Source of the DNA: Cellulomonas_A sp047229345 | Lineage (GTDB): Bacteria; Actinomycetota; Actinomycetes; Actinomycetales; Cellulomonadaceae | DNA: 64,000 nucleotides | Direction: 5' to 3' | Assembly (NCBI RefSeq): GCF_047229345.1 | Contig: NZ_JBFTER010000010.1 | Span: forward strand, 13,187-77,186 | Part shown: positions 10,673-17,732 of the stretch, piece after piece | Layout: the number at the start of each line of letters is the position of its first letter | Numbering within the stretch: the first letter of the stretch is position 1 | Made by a program: the position numbers and the translations under genes | The notes under the pieces: generated by a model | What the model was told of the DNA's origin: nothing | Database searches by the model: none | What the model saw: the letters and a program-made list of their open reading frames with translations, nothing else

Positions 10673-10965
10673 CACTGCCCCCCGCGCTGCATCGTCGCCC
10701 AGAGACCGAAGCCGTGCATCGCCTGCACGTCGACCTCCATGGTCTCGCGGTTGCCCGTGGAGACGACCGCGCGCCCCTGCTCGTGCACCTGGCGCATGAG
10801 CTTCTCGGCCTTGGCGCGCGGGTAGCCGAAATAGGACTGGAACACGTAGCTCACGTAGCTCATGAGGTTGACGGGGTCGTTCCAGACGATCGTGACCCAT
10901 GCGTCGCCGAGCCCCGTCTGCTCCTCGGCGGCGACGGTCTCCTCGGGAGCGAGCTGGGCGACCAC
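10672..10965 (-). CDS. clpS: ClpS adaptor of the Clp protease
   Basis: A 97-residue adaptor that delivers N-degron substrates to ClpCP/ClpAP. The substrate-pocket motif WNDPVNLMSYV (ClpS consensus NDDxTPMEFV-like), the helix AEKLMRQVHEQGRAVV and the C-terminal strand are complete. The poorly conserved first 20 residues are the usual flexible extension. GTG start at 10965 has TAGAGT (10972-10977) exactly 6 nt upstream and no Shine-Dalgarno, indicating a leaderless transcript divergent from pncB; the two start codons are only 49 nt apart. Confidence 0.95.
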   Translation of the reverse strand: MVAQLAPEETVAAEEQTGLGDAWVTIVWNDPVNLMSYVSYVFQSYFGYPRAKAEKLMRQVHEQGRAVVSTGNRETMEVDVQAMHGFGLWATMQRGGQ

Positions 10966-10971
10966 GCGCCC

Positions 10972-11008
10972 ACTCTAGGTGCGGGCGCGACACCCGTCCG
11001 CCTACGTT
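10972..11008. promoter_or_regulatory. Divergent leaderless promoters of clpS and pncB
   Basis: TAGAGT (10972-10977, minus) lies 6 nt before the clpS GTG, and TACGTT (11003-11008, plus) lies 6 nt before the pncB ATG. Both hexamers fit TANNNT, so transcription would start at or next to each start codon. Their -35 regions necessarily overlap, so the two promoters may interfere. Confidence 0.65.
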
Positions 11009-11014
11009 TGCGCC

Positions 11015-12430
11015 ATGAGCGCTCCGCAGACCGCCGCCATGCCCGACGCCGTGGCGGACCGCCGCGCCGCCCGTCACCGCAGCACCGCGCTGCTGACCGA
11101 CCGCTACGAGCTCACGATGCTCGACGCGGCGCTCACCGACGGGACGGCGTCGCGGCACTGCGTGTTCGAGGTGTTCACGCGGCGGCTGCCCGCCGGACGC
11201 CGCTACGGCGTGCTCGCGGGGACGGGCCGCGTGCTCGAGGCGCTCGCCGACTTCCGGTTCGAGGAGACCGAGCTCGAGTGGCTCGCCAGGGCGGGCGTCG
11301 TGAGCGCGTCGACCCTCGACTTCCTCGCCGGCTACCGGTTCACGGGGTCGATCACGGGCTACGCCGAGGGTGAGATGTTCTTCCCGCAGTCCCCCGTGCT
11401 GGTCGTCGAGGGCACGTTCGCCGAGGCGGTGCTGCTCGAGACGCTCGTGCTCTCGGTGCTCAACTACGACTCGGCGGTCGCGTCCGCCGCGTCGCGCATG
11501 ACCAGTGCGGCGATCGGGCGGCCCTGCCTCGAGATGGGGTCGCGGCGTGCGCACGAGGACGCGGCGGTCGCGGCGGCCCGGGCCACCGCCGTGGCGGGCT
11601 TCGCGGCGACGTCCAACCTCGAGGCAGGCCGCCGCTACGGGATCCCGACGATCGGGACCGCCGCGCACGCGTTCACGCTCCTGCACGACGACGAGGAGTC
11701 GGCGTTCCGCGCGCAGGTCGCGACCCTCGGGCCGGGCACGACGCTGCTGGTCGACACCTACGACGTGCGCCGCGGCGTCGAGACCGCGGTCCGGGTCGCG
11801 GGTCCCGGGCTCGGTGCCGTCCGGCTGGACTCGGGCGACCTCGGGGTGCTCGCGCACGAGGTGCGCGCCCAGCTCGACGCGCTCGGGGCGACGGGGACGC
11901 GGATCGTCGTGACCTCGGACCTCGACGAGCACGCGATCGCGTCGCTCGCGGTCGCGCCGGTCGACTCCTACGGCGTGGGGACCTCGGTCGTGACCGGGTC
12001 CGGCGCCCCGACGTGCGGGATGGTCTACAAGCTCGTCGCCCGCGAGGGGCGGGACGGGACGCTCGAGCCGGTCGCGAAGGCGTCGCGGCTCAAGACGAGC
12101 GTCGGGGGCCGCAAGGGTGCGGCGCGCCGGCTCGACGACGAGGGCCGGGCGGTCGAGGAGGTGCTCGTCACGGGGGCCGACTCGGACGTCACGTCCTGGA
12201 GCCCGGAGGACCAGACGATGCGCCCGCTGCACGTGCCGCTCGTGGTGCACGGCGCCGTCGACACGCGCTGGACCGGGGCCGCGGGCGTCCGGACGGCGGC
12301 AGAACGACACCGGGCCTCCCGAGACGAGCTGCCTCGGGGGGCCCGGCGTCTGTCCGCGGACGAGGCCGCGGTCCCGACGGTGACGCTGCGGCTGGGTGGG
12401 GGGACCGCCGCCGCGGACGTCGCGTCGTAG
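11015..12430 (+). CDS. pncB: Nicotinate phosphoribosyltransferase
   Basis: Converts nicotinate plus PRPP to nicotinate mononucleotide, the entry step of NAD salvage. The 471-residue protein shows LLTDRYELTMLDAAL at the N-terminus, SVLNYDSAVASAASRM, LEMGSRRAHEDAA, GTAAHAFTLL (the His-bearing motif), LVDTYDV and VRLDSGDLG, with YKLVAREG and VAKASRLKTS near the C-terminus. ATG at 11015 chosen because it is preceded by a leaderless-type promoter; the upstream in-frame extension is not supported. Divergent pairing with clpS matches Rv1330c/Rv1331. It ends 3 nt from the convergent small membrane gene. Confidence 0.95.
   Translation: MSAPQTAAMPDAVADRRAARHRSTALLTDRYELTMLDAALTDGTASRHCVFEVFTRRLPAGRRYGVLAGTGRVLEALADFRFEETELEWLARAGVVSASTLDFLAGYRFTGSITGYAEGEMFFPQSPVLVVEGTFAEAVLLETLVLSVLNYDSAVASAASRMTSAAIGRPCLEMGSRRAHEDAAVAAARATAVAGFAATSNLEAGRRYGIPTIGTAAHAFTLLHDDEESAFRAQVATLGPGTTLLVDTYDVRRGVETAVRVAGPGLGAVRLDSGDLGVLAHEVRAQLDALGATGTRIVVTSDLDEHAIASLAVAPVDSYGVGTSVVTGSGAPTCGMVYKLVAREGRDGTLEPVAKASRLKTSVGGRKGAARRLDDEGRAVEEVLVTGADSDVTSWSPEDQTMRPLHVPLVVHGAVDTRWTGAAGVRTAAERHRASRDELPRGARRLSADEAAVPTVTLRLGGGTAAADVAS
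12310..12346 (-). terminator. Hairpin inside the pncB 3' end, probably terminating the convergent gene
   Basis: CCGGGCCTCCCGAG (12310-12323) pairs with CTCGGGGGGCCCGG (12333-12346) with a single G-T pair. It lies about 85 nt before the pncB stop and about 90 nt beyond the stop of the convergent membrane-protein gene. A terminator for the latter, embedded in pncB codons, is the simplest reading; no U-tract. Confidence 0.45.
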
Positions 12431-12433
12431 GTG

Positions 12434-12592
12434 TTAGATGCGTGCGCCGCGGCCACGGCCGACGAGGCCGAGGATCAGGCTGACCACGAGGACCGCGACA
12501 CCGATCCAGAGCAGGAACTGGCCGATCTCGGTCGCGACCCCGAGCACGATGAGGACGACGCCGACGAGGATGAGCAGGAGCCAGGACGGCAT
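12434..12592 (-). CDS. Small two-helix membrane protein (DUF6131-like)
   Basis: A 52-residue protein that is almost entirely membrane: helix 1 LLLILVGVVLIVLGV, a short turn ATEIGQ, helix 2 FLLWIGVAVLVVSLILGLV, then a basic tail RGRGARI. This resembles small actinobacterial DUF6131-type proteins. The ATG at 12592 is preceded by GGAAGGGG. An alternative sigma-factor-like promoter lies about 55 nt upstream, so expression may be stress-linked. Function unknown. Confidence 0.75.
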   Translation of the reverse strand: MPSWLLLILVGVVLIVLGVATEIGQFLLWIGVAVLVVSLILGLVGRGRGARI

Positions 12593-12647
12593 GATGCGCC
12601 CCTTCCGTTCAGACGGCCCGGAGGCCGTTCGCTTCAGCTGACCGGGG

Positions 12648-12675
12648 GTACCCGGTGCTGGGTGATGGCTCAACC
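12648..12675 (-). promoter_or_regulatory. Candidate SigB/SigF-type promoter for the small membrane gene
   Basis: On the minus strand GGTTGA (12670-12675) is followed after 16 nt by GGGTAC (12648-12653), close to the actinobacterial stress-sigma pattern GTTT-N14-16-GGGTAY. The -10 lies 56 nt before the start codon at 12592. The rest of the 278-nt gap up to the helicase gene shows no other convincing element. Confidence 0.45.
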
Positions 12676-12870
12676 GTGGCACTGCCCCTTCGGGCCGGCA
12701 TCCGCTGCGTTGCACTTGCGTCCGGGCCCGTCGCTGGTAAGTGGTCGCGCGTCCAGCGCGCTGAACTGCAGGAACGCTTCGATGAGAGATCAGTGAGAGC
12801 GCGCAAGACCCTGTCCATCATGTGAGACGCCGCGCGGGGAGTGCCAGGCTCCGGCCCGCCGGACGAGCGC

Positions 12871-14703
12871 TCAGCGCTTCCCGACGAACCAGCCGCGGAG
12901 CATCTCGACGCGCGCCGCGAGCTGGTCCGGGTCCGCGAGCGCGACCTCCGGACCTCCGCAGCGGCGGCGCAGCTCGGTGTGCACAGCGCCGTGCGGCTGA
13001 CCGCTGCGCCGCGACCACGCGCCGACGAGCTGCGCGAGCTCCTTGCGCAGCTCCGCCTGCTTGCGGTGGTCCATCTCCGCGAGCCGCTCGGCCTCCTGCT
13101 GCGCGCTGGCCTTCGGGCGCCGCTTGCCGCTGAGCTGGTCGGCCTGGCGCTGCCGCAGCAGCGTCGTCACCTGGTCCGCGTCGAGGAGCCCCGGCAGCCC
13201 GAGGAAGTCGAGCTCCTCCTCGGAGCCCACGTCCGCGCCCGTGCCGAACTCGCCGCCGTCGAACAGCACGCGGTCGAACGACGCCTGCGCCTCGAGCGCC
13301 TCGAACGACCCCTGCAGCCCGTCGGGGCCCACGGCGTCCGCTCCCCCGCGAGCCGAGTTCGCCGCGGCCAGCAGGGCGTCCTCGGGGTTGTAGTCGTCGC
13401 CCTGCTCCTCGGCGGTCAGCGGGCGGTCGAGGGCGTGGTCCCGCTCGGCCTCGAGCGTGTTGGCGAGCGCGAGCAGCTGCGGCACGCTCGGCAGGAACAC
13501 CGACGCGGTCTCGCCGCGCCGACGGGCACGCACGAAGCGCCCGACCGCCTGGGCGAAGAACAGCGGCGTCGCGGTGCTCGTGGCGTAGACGCCCACCGCG
13601 AGCCGGGGGACGTCGACCCCCTCCGAGACCATGCGCACCGCGACGAGCCAGCGCGAGTCCGACGCGGAGAACTCGTCGATCCGGTCGCTCGCCCCGTCGT
13701 CGTCCGAGAGGACGACCGTCGGCGAGGTCCCGGTGAGGCGCGCGAGGTGCCCCGCGTACGCGCGCGCGTCGGTCTGGTCGGTCGCGATCACCATCGCGCC
13801 CGCGTCGGGGACCGAGCGCCGGACCTCGGTCAGCCGGCGGTCCGCGGCGGCGAGCACCGACGGGATCCACTCGCCGTTCGGGTTGAGGGCCGTGCGCCAC
13901 GCCTGCGCGGTCATGTCCTTGGTCAGGGCCTCGCCCAGGCGCGCGCTGATCTCGTCGCCCGCCTTGGTGCGCCAGCGCATCGCGCCCGAGTACGACAGGA
14001 AGATCACCGGCCGGACGACGTGGTCGCGCAGCGCGTCGCCGTAGCCGTAGGTGTAGTCCGCGGCGCTGCGCCGGATGCCGTCCTCACCGCGCTCGTACGT
14101 GACGAACGGGATCGCCGCGGTGTCCGAGCGGAATGGCGTGCCGGTCAGCGACAGGCGTCGCGTCGCGCCCTCGAACGCCTCCCGGACCGCGTCGCCCCAC
14201 GAGAGGGCGTCGCCGCCGTGGTGCACCTCGTCGAGGATGACCAGGGTCGGTGCGGCGCCCGTGCGTGCGGCGTGCAGCGCGGGCTTGCTCGCGACCTGCG
14301 CGTAGGTGACCGCGACGCCGTCGAACCCGTGGCCGTGGCGGCCCTGCGCGTTCTTGAAGTTCGGGTCGAGCGTGATCCCGACGCGCGCGGCGGCGTCCGC
14401 CCACTGGCGCTTGAGGTGCTCGGTCGGCGCGACCACCGTGACGCGGCGCACCGCACCCGCCTCGAGCAGCTCGGTCGCGATCCGGAGCGCGAACGTCGTC
14501 TTGCCGGCGCCGGGCGTCGCGACCGCGAGGAAGTCGCGCGGGTTGCGCGTGCGGTACAGCTCGATGGCCTCGGCCTGCCAGGCGCGGAGCTTGCCCGCGG
14601 TCCCCCACGGCGCGCGCGCCGGGAACGCCGGCGGCAGGTGCTGCGCGGCCGACGTGGACGCGTGCGTCGAGGGGACGGAGGGCAGGCGCTGGGGCGCGCT
14701 CAC
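12871..14703 (-). CDS. SF2 DEAD/DEAH-box helicase
   Basis: A 610-residue superfamily 2 helicase/translocase. Motif Ia region LRAWQAEAIELY precedes Walker A VATPGAGKTTFAL (about 61-73); motif II is LVILDEVHHGG (DEVH); motif III is LSLTGTPFRS. The second RecA domain carries VAVRMVSEGVDVPRLAVGV and QAVGRFVRARR (motifs V/VI). A charged, partly coiled C-terminal region (RPKASAQQEAERLAEMDHRKQ) follows. GTG start at 14703 overlaps the DUF3039 stop (GTGA). No nuclease domain is visible, so it is not an obvious restriction subunit. Substrate (DNA or RNA) unknown. Confidence 0.88.
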   Translation of the reverse strand: MSAPQRLPSVPSTHASTSAAQHLPPAFPARAPWGTAGKLRAWQAEAIELYRTRNPRDFLAVATPGAGKTTFALRIATELLEAGAVRRVTVVAPTEHLKRQWADAAARVGITLDPNFKNAQGRHGHGFDGVAVTYAQVASKPALHAARTGAAPTLVILDEVHHGGDALSWGDAVREAFEGATRRLSLTGTPFRSDTAAIPFVTYERGEDGIRRSAADYTYGYGDALRDHVVRPVIFLSYSGAMRWRTKAGDEISARLGEALTKDMTAQAWRTALNPNGEWIPSVLAAADRRLTEVRRSVPDAGAMVIATDQTDARAYAGHLARLTGTSPTVVLSDDDGASDRIDEFSASDSRWLVAVRMVSEGVDVPRLAVGVYATSTATPLFFAQAVGRFVRARRRGETASVFLPSVPQLLALANTLEAERDHALDRPLTAEEQGDDYNPEDALLAAANSARGGADAVGPDGLQGSFEALEAQASFDRVLFDGGEFGTGADVGSEEELDFLGLPGLLDADQVTTLLRQRQADQLSGKRRPKASAQQEAERLAEMDHRKQAELRKELAQLVGAWSRRSGQPHGAVHTELRRRCGGPEVALADPDQLAARVEMLRGWFVGKR

Positions 14704-15032
14704 TTCCCGCCGGAGGAGTCGCCGGAGCCCTTGTCGTCCTGCGGCGGGCGCAGGCCGTCGTAGATCTCCTTGCACACCGGGCAGACCGGGAACTTCTTGG
14801 GGTCGCGCCCGGGGACCCAGACCTTGCCGCACAGCGCGATCACGGGGTTCCCCGAGAGCGCGGAGGCCATGATCTTGTCCTTGCGGACGTAGTGGGCGAA
14901 CCGCTCGTGGTCACCCGGCTCGACCTGCTCGGTCGTCTCGGACCGCTCGAGGACGCTCGTCGAGGTGCCCGAGCCGGGGTCGGCCCCGAACGGGTCGTCA
15001 GGACCGGTGCTGGGGGGCAGGGGCTCGCTCAT
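14700..15032 (-). CDS. DUF3039 zinc-binding-like protein
   Basis: A 110-residue actinobacterial protein of the DUF3039 family. A disordered, acidic N-terminus (1-40) precedes a small module with His42, His47, Cys68 and the pair Cys84/Cys87 in FPVCPVCKEIYDGL, a likely zinc site. The Lys/Gly/Ser tail is disordered. It overlaps the helicase start by GTGA, so the pair is co-translated, suggesting the two proteins work together; the function is not known. TAGACT sits 8 nt before the ATG, a leaderless-type promoter. Confidence 0.8.
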   Translation of the reverse strand: MSEPLPPSTGPDDPFGADPGSGTSTSVLERSETTEQVEPGDHERFAHYVRKDKIMASALSGNPVIALCGKVWVPGRDPKKFPVCPVCKEIYDGLRPPQDDKGSGDSSGGK

Positions 15033-15173
15033 GGGGTCCGAGTCTACGGCGCCGGACCGACACCGCCGAGGTCCGCCCGCCCGCGCGTCGGGCCGGCGAC
15101 CGGCGTCGAGCCCGCTCCGCCCCGACGACCCAGGCAACACCGGGGCCGCCGGGCCGCCTGGGCCGCGACTACA

Positions 15174-15209
15174 TTGACGCACTGACTAGTCAGGCGTACT
15201 TTCTAGTCA
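15174..15209 (+). promoter_or_regulatory. PadR promoter with operator in the spacer
   Basis: TTGACG (15174-15179), a 17-nt spacer, then TACTTT (15197-15202), 6 nt before the ATG at 15209. The spacer carries the perfect 12-nt palindrome CTGACTAGTCAG (15182-15193), and the half CTAGTCA recurs at 15203-15209 across the start codon. A regulator bound here would occlude RNA polymerase; autoregulation by the adjacent PadR protein is the natural inference. Confidence 0.75.
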
Positions 15210-15661
15210 TGCCGACCGACGCCCACCCCCGCCCCGCGTCGCCGCCGGTCCCGACCGAGCCGTGGCCCGGTGAGTGGCTGCGCGGCGCGCTCGAGGTCTG
15301 CGTCCTCGCGGTGCTCGACGAGGGACCCACGTACGGGTACGCCATCACCACGCGCCTCGAGGAGCTCGGGCTCGGCGTCGTCAAGGGCGGGACGCTCTAC
15401 CCGCTCCTCGCGCGCCTCGAGGAGTCCGGCGCCGTGACCGTCGAGTGGCGCCCCGGGGACGGCGGGCCCGGGCGCAAGTACTTCACCCTGACCGACCGCG
15501 GACGGACGGCGCTCGCGACGCGGGGCGCGGCCTGGACGCGCTTCGCCGCCACGACGGCCGCGGTCGTCGCCGACGCGGCGGCGCGGCACGCGACCGCAGG
15601 GCGCCCAGCACCCGTCGGGCCGGCCGAGCCCCGCACGTCCGCCACCACGACCCGCAGCTGA
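15209..15661 (+). CDS. PadR-family transcriptional regulator
   Basis: A 150-residue winged-helix repressor. The PadR signature is in order: LRGALEVCVLAVLDEGPTYG, ITTRLEELG, GTLYPLLARLEESGAV and GPGRKYFTLTDRG (about residues 24-95), followed by a short Ala-rich helix for dimerisation and a disordered tail. PadR proteins of this size typically repress an adjacent membrane protein or transporter. Here the next gene, 11 nt downstream, is a membrane protein with an N-terminal HAAS-like helical domain, a common partner for PadR. Leaderless start at 15209. Confidence 0.9.
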   Translation: MPTDAHPRPASPPVPTEPWPGEWLRGALEVCVLAVLDEGPTYGYAITTRLEELGLGVVKGGTLYPLLARLEESGAVTVEWRPGDGGPGRKYFTLTDRGRTALATRGAAWTRFAATTAAVVADAAARHATAGRPAPVGPAEPRTSATTTRS

Positions 15662-15672
15662 GAGAGGCCACC

Positions 15673-16428
15673 ATGACCACGACCCAGCGGCTCCCCCGCG
15701 CCTGGCGCGACGAGCTCGTCCTCACGCTGCGCGAGCGCGACGTGTCCGGCGCCGACATCGGCGACGCGCTCGCGCACGTCGAGTCGTTCTGCGCCGACGC
15801 CGGCCAGGACGCCGACGAGGCGTTCGGGCCGGCGCGCGACTACGCGGCGAGCCTCCGGCTGCCGAGCGGCTCGCCGACCCCCACGCCCGGACCGCTGCTG
15901 ACGCGCGCGATGCTGCTCCGGTACGCCGTGGGGATGGTCGCCGTCGCCCTCGTCGGGATGTCGGCCGCCTCCTGGGCGCGCGCCGAGCCGCTGCGGCTCG
16001 GCGCGGCGCACCTCGCCGTGACGGTCGTCGCGCTCGTCTGCCTGGGGCTCCTGGTCCGCCACCTGACCACGTTCGTCCGCTGGTGCACCACGCGCTCGTG
16101 GGTCGCGTGGATCGTGACGCAGGCCGGGGCGTGGGTCGCGGTCGGCCTCGGCTTCCTCGCCGCGCACCTGCTGCCCGGCGTCGGGGTCACCGTGCCCGCC
16201 GCACCGCTCACGGCGGTCGCCGCCGCGGTCCTCGTCGTGCCGGCCCTCGTCGCCCAGCTCCGCGGCTCGCTCGACGACGCGGACGTCGTCGCCGGCCCGC
16301 TCGAGGACCCCGCCGCGGTGGGCCGTCGCTCGCGCCGAGCGAACACGCTGCTGACGTGGGCACTGCCCCTGTGCGGCCTCGTCTCGGCGGGCCTCACCCT
16401 GGGCCTGGACCAGCTCCTGCGCGGCTGA
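15673..16428 (+). CDS. HAAS-like membrane protein, partner of PadR
   Basis: A 251-residue protein. Residues 1-60 form a soluble helical domain (WRDELVLTLRERDVSGADIG...DALAHVESF) like the HAAS/DUF1700 modules encoded beside PadR regulators. About six membrane segments follow: near 75-95, 103-122, 135-155, 160-185 and one at the C-terminus (LLTWALPLCGLVSAGLTLGL). ATG at 15673 has GAGAGAGG upstream. It is in an operon with padR. Substrate or signal unknown. Confidence 0.75.
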   Translation: MTTTQRLPRAWRDELVLTLRERDVSGADIGDALAHVESFCADAGQDADEAFGPARDYAASLRLPSGSPTPTPGPLLTRAMLLRYAVGMVAVALVGMSAASWARAEPLRLGAAHLAVTVVALVCLGLLVRHLTTFVRWCTTRSWVAWIVTQAGAWVAVGLGFLAAHLLPGVGVTVPAAPLTAVAAAVLVVPALVAQLRGSLDDADVVAGPLEDPAAVGRRSRRANTLLTWALPLCGLVSAGLTLGLDQLLRG

Positions 16429-16474
16429 CGGCGCCGGCGGGAAGCACGCGGCACCCCCACGCGTTGTCGCCCCC

Positions 16475-17524
16475 ATGGAACTCGGCTTCTACACGTTCGG
16501 CGACATCCACCCCGACCCGGTGACCGGCGCGGTCACCGACCCGGCGCAGCGCCTCGCCGACGTGCTCGAGCGCGTGCGGCTCGCCGAGCAGGTCGGGCTC
16601 GAGTACGTGGGCATCGGCGAGCACCACCGGCCCGACTACGCGATCTCCTCGCCGTCGACCGTCATCGCGGCGGCGCTCGCGCAGACGGAGCGGATCACGG
16701 TCGGCAGCGCCGTCACCGTCCTGTCGACCGAGGACCCGGTCCGCGTGTTCCAGCAGTTCGCGACGATGGACCTGCTCTCGCGCGGTCGGGTCGAGCTGCT
16801 CGCCGGGCGCGGCTCGTTCATCGAGTCCTACCCGCTGTTCGGCGCGTCGCTCGACGACTACGACGCGCTGTACGACGAGAAGATCGTGCTCCTGCTCCGC
16901 CTCGACGCCGACGAGCGCGTCACGTGGTCCGGCCGGTTCCGCCCGGCCCTCGACGACGCGCTCGTGCTGCCGCGCCCGTACGACCGGCCGGGCCGCGGTC
17001 GCCACCTGGACATCGCCGTCGCCACGGGCGGGAACCCCGAGTCCTCGGTGCGCGCGGGCGTGCTCGGCCTGCCGATCAGCTACGCGATCATCGGCGGGCA
17101 GCCGGCCCAGTTCGCGCCGCTCGTCGAGCTCTACCGCAGCGCGCACGAGCAGTCCGGGCACGACGCGTCGACCCGGAAGGTGTCCGTCGCCGGCATGGGC
17201 TTCCTCGCGGACGACGGGCGCGCCGCGCGCGACTTCTTCTACCCGTACTGGCACGACTCGATGCGCCGGATCGCCTCCGAGCGCGGGTTCGCGATGCCGA
17301 ACCGCATCTCGTTCGAGTCCCAGGCGGCCCGCGGCGGCGCCTACTTCGTGGGCGGTCCGGAGGAGGTCGCGGAGCGCATCGTGGCGCTGCACGAGGTGCT
17401 GGGCCACGACCGGCAGGCGTTCCAGATGGACCTCTCGGGCGTGCCGCAGAAGGAGTCGCTGCGCGCGATCGAGCTGCTCGGCACCCGCGTCGCCCCGCTG
17501 GTGCGGGAGGCCCTCGGCGGCTGA
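16475..17524 (+). CDS. LLM-class (luciferase-like) flavin-dependent oxidoreductase
   Basis: A 349-residue TIM-barrel flavoprotein that uses FMNH2 or F420H2. Family features: GLEYVGIGEHHRPDYAISSP near residue 50, TVLSTEDPVRVFQQFATMDLLSRGR and ELLAGRGSFIESYPLFG. These match the subgroup of LLM oxidoreductases resembling alkanal monooxygenase alpha chains. There is no partner flavin reductase gene nearby and the gene appears monocistronic, so substrate cannot be assigned. ATG at 16475 lacks a strong Shine-Dalgarno. Confidence 0.88.
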   Translation: MELGFYTFGDIHPDPVTGAVTDPAQRLADVLERVRLAEQVGLEYVGIGEHHRPDYAISSPSTVIAAALAQTERITVGSAVTVLSTEDPVRVFQQFATMDLLSRGRVELLAGRGSFIESYPLFGASLDDYDALYDEKIVLLLRLDADERVTWSGRFRPALDDALVLPRPYDRPGRGRHLDIAVATGGNPESSVRAGVLGLPISYAIIGGQPAQFAPLVELYRSAHEQSGHDASTRKVSVAGMGFLADDGRAARDFFYPYWHDSMRRIASERGFAMPNRISFESQAARGGAYFVGGPEEVAERIVALHEVLGHDRQAFQMDLSGVPQKESLRAIELLGTRVAPLVREALGG

Positions 17525-17568
17525 CCAGCGCGGGGCCGTGGGCGCGCTCTCGCAGGTCAGCGCGCTGC

Positions 17569-17630
17569 CGTGAGACATCTCTCACGTTGTACAACGGTCA
17601 TTGACGGCATTTCGGACGCCCGTCTACCTT
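17569..17630 (+). promoter_or_regulatory. Pectate lyase promoter with two overlapping palindromes
   Basis: TTGACG (17601-17606) and TACCTT (17625-17630) are spaced by 18 nt. Upstream, CGTGAGACATCTCTCACG (17569-17586) has perfect 7-nt arms around CATC, and CGTTGTACAACG (17585-17596) is a perfect 12-nt palindrome; they share the CG at 17585-17586. The first has the TGAGA/TCTCA half-sites of the GH81 operator. Two regulators, or one with two site types, probably act here. Confidence 0.65.
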
Positions 17631-17732
17631 GACGACGCCGCGTGCGGTCGTCGCCTCCCCCGATCGACGTCCTGCGTCAGCGCGGCCTCCCCCGCTGCGC
17701 CCCCGCGCGGCGGACGACGGAAGGTAGTGAGC

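Noticed and set aside
10979..11014. Upstream start for pncB
   Set aside because: The 12 extra residues are unconserved-looking and would place the start inside the leaderless promoter element.
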